Assembly: GCA_947628495.1 (NCBI GenBank)
Contig: CANRAC010000064.1
Location: forward strand, 1 to 5,890
Reading direction: 5' to 3'
Length of the DNA stretch: 5,890 bases
From: an uncultured Bacilli bacterium
GTDB lineage: Bacteria; Bacillota_I; Bacilli_A; RF39; UBA660
Position 1 is the stretch's first letter, and every line of letters begins with the position of its first letter. Below, piece by piece: positions 1 to 5,884 of the stretch. The notes below the pieces were generated by a model. The model worked only from the letters and a program-made list of their open reading frames with translations. It made no database searches and was not told the DNA's origin. The translations under genes were made by a program, and so were the position numbers.

Positions 1-454
1 TATTTAAGTTAGCGACAGCTCGAGCAGTTACTAAGTCGTATTTGTCTTTATTATTTAAAGAATAAGCTTCTACTCTATCATGAATTAATTTTACGTTATC
101 TAACTTTATTTTTTTGATTAAAGTGTTTAGAAATTTTATTTTTTTATTATTCGAATCAATTATGTCTAAAGCTAGATGAGGATAAAATATTTTTAAAACT
201 ATTCCTGGAAATCCAGCACCACTTCCTACATCTAAAAGATTATTTATACTATTTAAGTCAATGGCTTTAACAATCGTTAGGCTATCATAAAAATGTTTTA
301 AGTAAACATCTTCTTTTTTAATTATAGCTGTTAAGTTAGTTTTGGCATTTTCTTCAACTAAAATTTGATAATATTTCTCTAGTTTATTTAATTTATCATC
401 ATCGATAGCAATATTTAGCTTTTTTAGTTCTAAAATAAATTCTTCTTTAGTCAT
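1..454 (-). CDS. rsmG: 16S rRNA (guanine-N7) methyltransferase RsmG, 5' part only
   Basis: The minus-strand frame from ATG at 454-452 stays open to the window edge, giving 151 codons with no stop. The protein starts MTKEEFILELKKL. It carries the SAM-binding motif I, DVGSGAGFPGI, at residues 75-85, an acidic residue at the end of the next strand (IIDSNNKK, about 98-105), and the RsmG-typical TARAVANL at about 143-150. These are hallmarks of RsmG (GidB), which makes m7G527 (E. coli numbering) in 16S rRNA using S-adenosylmethionine; loss in other bacteria gives low-level streptomycin resistance. Family members are usually about 210-240 residues, so roughly the last 60-90 residues lie outside the window. 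The start overlaps the mnmG stop by one base (TAATG) and no strong Shine-Dalgarno is visible, so translation is probably coupled to mnmG. Identification is firm; the 3' end is unseen. Confidence 0.95.
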   Translation of the reverse strand, partial: MTKEEFILELKKLNIAIDDDKLNKLEKYYQILVEENAKTNLTAIIKKEDVYLKHFYDSLTIVKAIDLNSINNLLDVGSGAGFPGIVLKIFYPHLALDIIDSNNKKIKFLNTLIKKIKLDNVKLIHDRVEAYSLNNKDKYDLVTARAVANLN

Positions 455-2310
455 TATTTACCATATTCTTTCTTTAAGTATACCGTTAATACCGCGATGT
501 CCGCTGGATTTACGCCACTAATTCTTGTAGCTTGCGCAATGGTTGTAGGCATTACTTTTTTCAGTTTTTCGCGCGCTTCGGTAGCTATATTTCCCACTTT
601 ATCATAATCTATATCACTAGGAATTTGCTTATTTTCTAAATTTATTAATTTTTCAACTTCTTTTTCCATTTTCTTAATATAACCTTCATATTTAATAGCT
701 ATTTCCACTTGTTCTTTAACTTCTTCAGAAAAATCTAAGTCAACAAAATTTTCTAAAAATTTTAAGGTGATAGCTGGTCTTTTAAGAAGATTAGAAAGTT
801 TCAAAGATGAGGCAGGTATTTCAATGTTACTGGCGATAAAAAATTGTTTATTTGATTCATTTAATTTTAAATTGGTAGTTTCTAAAATATCTATTAACTT
901 TTTAATATTTGTTTTTTTTGTTTGAAGATTTTGATATTGCTTCTTATTGATTAAGCCGACTTGATATCCATAATCTCTTAATCTTAAGTCCGCATTATCG
1001 CCTCTTAAAAGTAAACGATATTCCGCTCTGGATGTTAGAAGACGGTAAGGTTCTTTTGTCCCTTTAGTGACTAAGTCGTCAATTAATACCCCAATATAGG
1101 CTTCATTTCTTTTTAAAATTAAAGGTTCTTTATTTTGTAATTTTAAAGCCGCATTTATTCCAGCGATTAGACCTTGAGCAGCAGCTTCTTCATAACCACT
1201 TGTACCATTTATTTGGCCCGCTGTAAATAAGTTTTCGACTACTTTAGTTTCCAAAGAGGCTTTTAATTGTAAAGGATTGATGGCGTCATATTCAATAGCA
1301 TACGCATATTTATTTATTTGAGCATGTTCAAAACCTTTTAAACTATGCACCATTTTCTCTTGAATATCAATAGGCATACTAGTAGAAAAACCTTGCAAAT
1401 ACCATTCATCATTTTCTTTAGTTTCCGGTTCAAAAAACAATTGATGTCTTTCTTTGTCTTGAAATCTCACTATTTTATCTTCAATAGATGGACAATATCT
1501 AGGCCCTACTCCTTCGACATAACCGCCATACATACTAGATTTACTTAAGTTTTCTTTAATTATTTGATGAGTTTTCTCATTAGTATAAACTAAATAACAA
1601 CTTTCTTGTTTATCAATATCATAAGAAGCAGGATTATCAAAACTAAAAGTTAAATATTCTTGATCTCCTTTTTCTTCTTGTAAAACTTGTAAATCGACAC
1701 TGTTTTTGGCAATTCGAGGAGGTGTTCCCGTTTTTAATCTTTGAATTTCAAATCCTAATTTGCGCAGGTTATCACTTAAATTTTTGGATTCTTTTTCCCC
1801 GTGCGGTCCACTCGGAGTTTTACTATCTCCTACTAATATTTGGGCTTTTAAATAAGTTCCGGTCGTTAAGATAACTGCTTTGGCAGCAATAGGTTCATCG
1901 TCTTCTAAAAGAACACCTTTTATTTTGTTATCTTCAACTATTAAATTTTCAACCATTGCTTCTTTTATCTCAAGATACTTTTGGCTTTGCAGAGCCTCCA
2001 ACATTTTTTGAGGATATTGCTTTTTATCGGCTTGAGCTCTTAGAGAACGAACAGCAGGGCCTTTTTTGGCATTCAACATTTTGATTTGCAAGTGGGTCAT
2101 ATCAGCGATTTTCCCCATAATTCCCCCTAAAGCATCAATTTCGCGAACTACTATACCTTTCGCGGAACCTCCTATGGAAGGATTACATGGCATATCGGCA
2201 ATATTTTTAATATTAGCCGTAATTAGTAAAGTTTTCATTTTTAATTGGCTGGCGGCATGGGCTGCTTCACAACCGGCATGACCTCCGCCAACTACTATAA
2301 CATCGTACAT
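454..2310 (-). CDS. mnmG: tRNA uridine-5-carboxymethylaminomethyl synthesis enzyme MnmG (GidA)
   Basis: This is a 618-residue FAD protein, close to the usual 620-630 for the family. The dinucleotide fold is at the N terminus (VVGGGHAGCEAA, residues 6-17), followed by MPCNPSIGG (40-48). Both GidA signatures are present: GPRYCPSIEDK (269-279) and the AGQINGTSGYEEAAAQG block (364-380). Two conserved cysteines, C42 and C273, match the family pair implicated in catalysis. The C-terminal helical domain, which docks MnmE in studied homologues, ends with the conserved TIAQATRISGVNPADIAVL stretch (590-608). With MnmE it installs the aminomethyl or carboxymethylaminomethyl group on U34 of tRNAs reading split codon boxes, using FAD, NADH and a methylene-folate donor in the cytoplasm. 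The ATG follows the mnmE stop by 8 bases. The only Shine-Dalgarno candidate is AGGAAAG inside the last mnmE codons, rather far away (11 bases), so coupling to mnmE is likely. Its stop overlaps the rsmG start. Confidence 0.98.
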   Translation of the reverse strand: MYDVIVVGGGHAGCEAAHAASQLKMKTLLITANIKNIADMPCNPSIGGSAKGIVVREIDALGGIMGKIADMTHLQIKMLNAKKGPAVRSLRAQADKKQYPQKMLEALQSQKYLEIKEAMVENLIVEDNKIKGVLLEDDEPIAAKAVILTTGTYLKAQILVGDSKTPSGPHGEKESKNLSDNLRKLGFEIQRLKTGTPPRIAKNSVDLQVLQEEKGDQEYLTFSFDNPASYDIDKQESCYLVYTNEKTHQIIKENLSKSSMYGGYVEGVGPRYCPSIEDKIVRFQDKERHQLFFEPETKENDEWYLQGFSTSMPIDIQEKMVHSLKGFEHAQINKYAYAIEYDAINPLQLKASLETKVVENLFTAGQINGTSGYEEAAAQGLIAGINAALKLQNKEPLILKRNEAYIGVLIDDLVTKGTKEPYRLLTSRAEYRLLLRGDNADLRLRDYGYQVGLINKKQYQNLQTKKTNIKKLIDILETTNLKLNESNKQFFIASNIEIPASSLKLSNLLKRPAITLKFLENFVDLDFSEEVKEQVEIAIKYEGYIKKMEKEVEKLINLENKQIPSDIDYDKVGNIATEAREKLKKVMPTTIAQATRISGVNPADIAVLTVYLKKEYGK

Positions 2311-2318
2311 TATATCAT

Positions 2319-3662
2319 CTACTTTCCTAAACAGAAATTTTTAAATAATTTATCTAATAATTCATCCTCATAGGTTTCCCCAGTTATCTGCCCTAATAAA
2401 TCAAATACTTTTTTTAAGTCAATCTCTAACATATCAATAGGAATATTATTACTTACTTCTTTTTGCAAATCATGAATGATAATTTGTGCTTGTTTTAATA
2501 AAGCAATTTGCCGAGCGTTACTGACATAAGTAAAATCTTGAGTTGTAATATGACTTAAATTAAATTCCTTAATTATTTGCTTTTTTAGTTCTTTTATACC
2601 TTCAATAGTTTTGGTGTTACCATAAATTGCTGGCTTTTCAAAATCTATTTTTAAAGGTTTATCATTTTTATTAATAAAGATTAAGCGCTTTTTATTATCC
2701 GTAAATTTTAAAATCTCTTCATCTTCGGCTGTTAGTTTTTCTTCGCCATTTAAAACACATATTATTAAATCGACTTTTTGAATTATTTGACGAGACTTTT
2801 CTACTCCTAATTTTTCGACTTCATCTGCGGTATTTCTAATGCCCGCTGTATCAATAAAATTGAATTTAATTCCGTTAATTAAGGCACTACCTTCCACAAT
2901 ATCTCTAGTTGTCCCCGCAATATTTGTAACAATTGCTTTATTTTCTTCAATCAATTTATTAAGTAAACTACTTTTCCCAACATTAGGACGTCCAATTAAA
3001 GCAACATTTATGCCCTCTTTTATGATTTTTCCATCATGAGCCGAAGCTAGGATTTTAGTAAGTTCTTCATTGATATAAGTAATTTTATCTTTTAACATTT
3101 CTATTGTTATTTCTTCAATATCTTCATATTCAGGATAATCAATATTCACTTCAATATTAGCTAGAACATCTAAAATATTATTGCGTAAAGTATTAATAAT
3201 TGTTGATAAACTGCCCTTAACTTGGTTTAAAGATAATTTTCGGCTAGCATCAGTACTGGCAGATATTAAATCACTTACCGCTTCAGCTTGGACTAAATCA
3301 ATCCGCCCATTTAAAAAAGCTCTTTTAGTAAACTCCCCTGCTTCCGCTAAGCGACAGCCATTTAAAAGAAGTAATTCTAAGACTTTATTAGTTGAAGAAA
3401 TTCCTCCATGACAGTTAATTTCCACAATATCTTCTTTGGTATAAGTTTTAGGAGCACGCATAACGGAAACTAAAACTTCATCAATTTGCTCTTCTTTATC
3501 ACAAATAAATCCATAATGAATGGTATGAGTTGCTACCTTAGATAAATCTTTTCCCGAAAATAATTTATTAACAATGCTAATAGCCTCTTTTCCACTCAAA
3601 CGAATTATAGAAATAGCCCCGACACCTAAAGCCGTAGATATTGCACAAATTGTATCATTCAT
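2319..3662 (-). CDS. mnmE: tRNA modification GTPase MnmE (TrmE)
   Basis: This 447-residue protein has the standard MnmE layout. The N-terminal folate-binding domain (about 1-118) contains AISIIRLSG (16-24) and AGEFTKRAFLNGRIDLVQAEA (108-128). A helical domain is split around the inserted Ras-like G domain (about 215-370). G motifs: P-loop GRPNVGKSS (224-232, with the Asn that binds K+ in homologues), switch TTRD (251-254), DTAG (271-274) and NKND (331-334). The G5 region (346-356) is not a clear SAK motif. The protein ends in FCLGK, the family C-terminal CxGK motif, with Cys444. MnmE is a K+-stimulated, dimerising GTPase that works with MnmG on tRNA U34. The start is fixed by an excellent double Shine-Dalgarno (AGGAG and AAGGAG, the latter 7 bases from ATG). 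It is the first gene of its transcription unit, with its own promoter just upstream. The stop is TAG. Function is firm. Confidence 0.98.
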   Translation of the reverse strand: MNDTICAISTALGVGAISIIRLSGKEAISIVNKLFSGKDLSKVATHTIHYGFICDKEEQIDEVLVSVMRAPKTYTKEDIVEINCHGGISSTNKVLELLLLNGCRLAEAGEFTKRAFLNGRIDLVQAEAVSDLISASTDASRKLSLNQVKGSLSTIINTLRNNILDVLANIEVNIDYPEYEDIEEITIEMLKDKITYINEELTKILASAHDGKIIKEGINVALIGRPNVGKSSLLNKLIEENKAIVTNIAGTTRDIVEGSALINGIKFNFIDTAGIRNTADEVEKLGVEKSRQIIQKVDLIICVLNGEEKLTAEDEEILKFTDNKKRLIFINKNDKPLKIDFEKPAIYGNTKTIEGIKELKKQIIKEFNLSHITTQDFTYVSNARQIALLKQAQIIIHDLQKEVSNNIPIDMLEIDLKKVFDLLGQITGETYEDELLDKLFKNFCLGK

Positions 3663-3675
3663 AGAAATTCTCCTT

Positions 3676-3715
3676 CTCCTCGCGTATTATAGCACGCCCA
3701 ATCATAAAAAAACAA
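3676..3715 (-). promoter_or_regulatory. Extended -10 promoter for mnmE-mnmG-rsmG, with very short leader
   Basis: On the minus strand a perfect TATAAT (3686-3691) is preceded by TGC (3694-3692), making an extended -10 element. An imperfect -35, TTGTTT (3710-3715), sits 18 bases upstream and lies within the terminator stem and T-tract of jag. Transcription would start near 3679-3680, only about 18 bases before the mnmE ATG, so the Shine-Dalgarno AGGAGAAGGAG (3670-3680) would lie at the very 5' end of the mRNA. This rests on motif match and position only; the start site is inferred. Confidence 0.75.
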
Positions 3716-3733
3716 TAAGTCAAGCTTATTGTT
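3706..3733 (-). terminator. Intrinsic terminator after jag
   Basis: A perfect 9-bp inverted repeat, AACAATAAG (fwd 3711-3719) and CTTATTGTT (3725-3733), flanks a 5-base loop. On the minus strand the downstream arm runs straight into T residues, giving seven T in a row (3712-3706). The upstream arm begins inside the jag TAA stop (3734-3732). The stem is AT-rich, so termination may be partial. There is no T-tract on the plus-strand side, so it acts in one direction only. Confidence 0.75.
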
Positions 3734-4340
3734 AATCAACTTTCTTAATTACCACATGACGATTAGGTTCTTCCCCTTCACTAATAGTGGTAACACCCTT
3801 AAAGTTAGTTAAAGCATTATGAACAATTCTTCTTTCATAAGAATTCATATTTTCTAAACTTGCATCAATACCTGTTTGACGAACTTCTTTGGCAACTCTT
3901 TTAGCTAATCGTTCTAAGTTAGCATTTTTCTTATCTTTATAATTTTCGACATCTAATATTATGTAAGGTAACATACCTATTTCTTTACTAATCATCTGAC
4001 GCACTATTAATTGAAGAGCTGTTAAAGTTTGACCATTCTTCCCAATTAATATCGCATTATTATTAGAAAACATTTTTAAATAAATTTGTTCTTCACGGAT
4101 ACGACTTTCAAAACTTACTTCTAAACCCATTTTATTTAAAAGTTCACTTAGAAAAATTTTAACTTCTTCTAAAATATCATCCAATTTAATAACTTTTACA
4201 ACTTGAGTTGTTCCTTTAAATAAGCCACCCTTTTTTTCAAAAGTTTTATAAATCACTTGGGTTTTTTCTAACTTATTGTCTGCTAAAATACTTTCTAAAA
4301 CAGTTTCCCAATCTTTTCCACTTTGTTCATATACTTTCAT
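3732..4340 (-). CDS. jag: RNA-binding protein Jag / KhpB (Jag_N-KH-R3H)
   Basis: A 202-residue protein with three recognisable parts. The N-terminal Jag_N region (1 to about 52) contains the typical KKGGLFKG turn (36-43). A KH-like domain (about 58-132) has the GxxG loop as GKNG (100-103). The C-terminal R3H domain (about 140-200) contains ERRIVHNAL (169-177), with the R...H pair at R170/R171 and H174, and ends in NRHVVIKK. KhpB/Jag homologues bind RNA and, with KhpA, affect cell elongation and division in streptococci and lactobacilli; the direct role here is inferred. Jag is almost always next to yidC, as here: the gap is 16 bases, after a tandem TAG-TAA stop. The ATG has a modest Shine-Dalgarno (AGAAGG, about 8 bases away). 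It is the last gene of the first unit, as a terminator overlaps its stop codon. At 202 residues it is near the usual 200-250. Confidence 0.95.
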   Translation of the reverse strand: MKVYEQSGKDWETVLESILADNKLEKTQVIYKTFEKKGGLFKGTTQVVKVIKLDDILEEVKIFLSELLNKMGLEVSFESRIREEQIYLKMFSNNNAILIGKNGQTLTALQLIVRQMISKEIGMLPYIILDVENYKDKKNANLERLAKRVAKEVRQTGIDASLENMNSYERRIVHNALTNFKGVTTISEGEEPNRHVVIKKVD

Positions 4341-4356
4341 AACTCTAACCTTCTTA

Positions 4357-5349
4357 CTACTTATTCTTTTTTTTCTTTCTCTTATCTTTTTTGGGTTCTT
4401 TATTCTTTGATGTTTTTAAAATTAGATTTTGTAATACCATTATACCATTAGTTACAATCCAATATAAAGCAATTGCGACTGGTAAGGTGATAGAAACAAC
4501 CGAAATCATGATTATCATAAACTTAGACATCATTTGCATTTGTTTCTCGGCTTCGCCACCAGCACCATTAGATGCCATATTTATCTTAAATGATAAGTAT
4601 GTTGTTAATAAGATTAAAATTATTATCAAAATACAGATAATTTTGACAGCAACAGTTCCTGTTGTAATACCAATTAAAGTCGTTGTTCCTAATTTTATGC
4701 CAAATAAGCTTTCCTCAAATATCGCCGGAACACGATTTATTGCTTCTAGGAAAGCAAAGAATAAAGGTAATTGAATAAACGAAACTAAACAACTCGACAT
4801 CGGATTTATATTATATTTTTTATATACCATCATTGTTTCTTGACTTTTGGCCATCATTGATTCGTTATCGGTTCGATTTTGATATTTTTTTTCAATTTTG
4901 TTTATCTCTGGCTGAGCTTTTTTCATATTTTCTGACATATTTAAACTTTTTTTTGTAAGAGGCATTAATATTATACGAATTAAAGCTCCTACTACCATGA
5001 CAGCCACACCGAAATTGCCTAATAATTTTCCAACGTTAATGATTATCCAAGCCAACGGTTTAACAAATATACTTTCCCATAAACCATGATATTTTATACT
5101 ACTTAATTTAAACTTTTCACATTCTGGTAATTTGCTAAGTTTGGTTTGCATTTGTTTTTCATTTTTATCATAAATACTAATTAATTCTTTATCTTTAGGA
5201 CGACATAAAATATCGTTTCGCACTGCTTGTCCCGTTTCTTCATTTTTTATTAACTGCTTATCTTTATCAGTTATATAATTAGAAGTGCCACAACCTGTAC
5301 AACCTAAAAGTAATATTACTACTAAAAATATCGATAATTTCTTTTTCAT
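4357..5349 (-). CDS. yidC: Membrane protein insertase YidC/Oxa1 family (SpoIIIJ-like lipoprotein)
   Basis: A 330-residue membrane protein. The N terminus is a lipoprotein signal peptide: MKKK, a hydrophobic stretch (5-15), then LLGC with Cys17 as the likely lipidated residue (Cys20 is an alternative). An extracytoplasmic segment (about 21-95) precedes the Oxa1 core. The core has an amphipathic or membrane stretch about 96-112, TM about 113-131 with the groove arginine R125 in LIRIILMPLTKKS, a charged cytoplasmic hairpin (132-182), TM about 184-204 (NPMSSCLVSFIQLPLFFAF), TM about 233-253, and closing TMs about 275-311 with LPVAIALYWIVTNG. The tail (312-330) is mostly lysine, as in Oxa1-type proteins that contact ribosomes. 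YidC inserts membrane proteins alone or with SecYEG. The gene overlaps the rnpA stop by one base (TAATG); AAAGGTG in the last rnpA codons is its Shine-Dalgarno. It is longer than the roughly 255-290 of SpoIIIJ-type proteins because of the N-terminal segment and a long third hydrophobic region. Confidence 0.96.
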   Translation of the reverse strand: MKKKLSIFLVVILLLGCTGCGTSNYITDKDKQLIKNEETGQAVRNDILCRPKDKELISIYDKNEKQMQTKLSKLPECEKFKLSSIKYHGLWESIFVKPLAWIIINVGKLLGNFGVAVMVVGALIRIILMPLTKKSLNMSENMKKAQPEINKIEKKYQNRTDNESMMAKSQETMMVYKKYNINPMSSCLVSFIQLPLFFAFLEAINRVPAIFEESLFGIKLGTTTLIGITTGTVAVKIICILIIILILLTTYLSFKINMASNGAGGEAEKQMQMMSKFMIIMISVVSITLPVAIALYWIVTNGIMVLQNLILKTSKNKEPKKDKRKKKKNK

Positions 5350-5678
5350 TAGTTCACCTTTTTTTCTAATAATTTTTCCATACTTGTTAATAGTTTATCA
5401 TATTTTTCATCTTTACAGGACTTTTTTGCAATAATTATATAATCATTATATGCCGTAAAACTTTGGATATTAGCAGTTACGATATTTTTTATTCTTCTTT
5501 TGACTTTATTACGCGTGACAGCATTCCCAATTTTTTTACCAACTGCAAAGCCAAATTTTGGTTTTTCTAAATTGCTTTTCATTATATATATAATATAATG
5601 CTCATTTTTTAAAGATTTTCCTTCTTTAATTATTTGATTGAAATATCTATTATCTTTTACAATGTCCTTTTTTTTCAT
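5349..5678 (-). CDS. rnpA: Ribonuclease P protein component
   Basis: A 109-residue basic protein from the ATG at 5678-5676, within the usual 105-125. It contains FGFAVGKKIGNAVTRNKVKRR (about 42-62), which holds the RNR signature RNKVKRRIK (56-64), the residues that contact the P RNA in known structures. RnpA binds the catalytic RNase P RNA and helps it recognise the 5' leader of pre-tRNA. The frame is open further up to an ATG at 5708, which would add ten residues (MVFLLKRTIY). That start is rejected because it lacks a Shine-Dalgarno, sits inside a stem-loop and does not fit the family N terminus; the chosen start has AAGGA 8 bases upstream and begins MKKKDIVKDN like other RnpA. It follows rpmH, as in most bacteria, and its stop overlaps the yidC start. 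Confidence 0.95.
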   Translation of the reverse strand: MKKKDIVKDNRYFNQIIKEGKSLKNEHYIIYIMKSNLEKPKFGFAVGKKIGNAVTRNKVKRRIKNIVTANIQSFTAYNDYIIIAKKSCKDEKYDKLLTSMEKLLEKKVN

Positions 5679-5686
5679 ATAAATAG

Positions 5687-5691
5687 TCCTT
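5687..5691 (-). promoter_or_regulatory. Ribosome binding site that fixes the rnpA start
   Basis: AAGGA (preceded by further A residues) lies 8 bases before the ATG at 5678-5676. The alternative upstream ATG at 5708-5706 has only AT-rich sequence before it. This decides in favour of the shorter, 109-residue RnpA. Confidence 0.8.
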
Positions 5692-5699
5692 TTTAGAAG

Positions 5700-5724
5700 A
5701 AAAACCATAACTATATTATGGTTT
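5700..5724 (-). terminator. Stem-loop between rpmH and rnpA, possible partial terminator/attenuator
   Basis: A perfect 9-bp inverted repeat, AAACCATAA (fwd 5702-5710) and TTATGGTTT (5716-5724), flanks a 5-base loop. On the minus strand the second arm leads into a short T-tract (TTTTT then CTTCT). The first arm begins in the rpmH TAA stop (5725-5723). The stem has only two G-C pairs and the T-tract is broken, so it looks leaky, letting some transcription through to rnpA. A role in mRNA processing or stability is equally possible. The structure is seen; the function is inferred. Confidence 0.55.
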
Positions 5725-5845
5725 ATTTAGATAACACTTTACGACCTTTTTTTCTTCTTGCTTTTAATATTTTAGTTTCTTTTCTAGCAAAAAAACCATG
5801 TTTCTTTGCTTTTTTTCGATTATTTGGTTGATATGTTCTTTTCAT
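5723..5845 (-). CDS. rpmH: Large ribosomal subunit protein bL34
   Basis: A 40-residue, strongly basic protein that starts MKRTYQPNNRKKAKKHGFF and ends KKGRKVLSK, matching bL34 at both ends. bL34 is a late-assembling protein of the 50S subunit that lies in 23S rRNA. The start has a strong Shine-Dalgarno, GGAGGTG (5851-5857), 5 bases before ATG. It is about four residues shorter than the common 44-residue form: the segment between HGF and the final RKKGRKVL is contracted in frame (about residues 20-30), while both flanks stay conserved. It is first in the unit rpmH-rnpA-yidC-jag, as is normal for Bacillota, and should be highly expressed. It is followed at its stop codon by a stem-loop. Confidence 0.95.
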   Translation of the reverse strand: MKRTYQPNNRKKAKKHGFFARKETKILKARRKKGRKVLSK

Positions 5846-5850
5846 TTTTG

Positions 5851-5884
5851 CACCTCCAAACCTTTGTTAAGTCAATTTATTATA
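5851..5884 (-). promoter_or_regulatory. Probable rpmH promoter -10 and strong ribosome binding site
   Basis: On the minus strand a perfect TATAAT (5879-5884) would place the transcription start near 5872, about 27 bases before the rpmH ATG. GGAGGTG (5857-5851) is the Shine-Dalgarno. The matching -35 would fall beyond the window edge, so it cannot be checked. The area is very AT-rich, so a chance TATAAT is possible; the position just before rpmH supports it. A TTGACT at about 5870-5875 has no -10 at proper spacing and is not read as a -35. Confidence 0.5.

Noticed and set aside
1345..1548. Plus-strand open frame of 67 codons inside mnmG
   Set aside because: It lies wholly within a well-conserved gene on the other strand, has no ribosome binding site or recognisable motif, and is a shadow of the mnmG codons.
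2066..2281. Plus-strand open frame of 71 codons inside mnmG
   Set aside because: It is opposite the FAD-binding region of mnmG, with no family likeness; the reading follows from codon bias on the true strand.
2839..3411. Two plus-strand open frames (2839-3039 and 3181-3411) inside mnmE
   Set aside because: Both are antisense to conserved MnmE G and folate-domain codons and lack initiation signals.
4391..4774. Plus-strand open frame of 127 codons inside yidC, hydrophobic in parts
   Set aside because: The hydrophobic look comes from the reverse complement of membrane-segment codons of yidC. No start signal or known domain is seen.
5679..5708. Ten-residue N-terminal extension of RnpA
   Set aside because: The upstream ATG is in the rpmH-rnpA stem-loop and has no Shine-Dalgarno, while the internal ATG has AAGGA at good spacing and fits the family N terminus.
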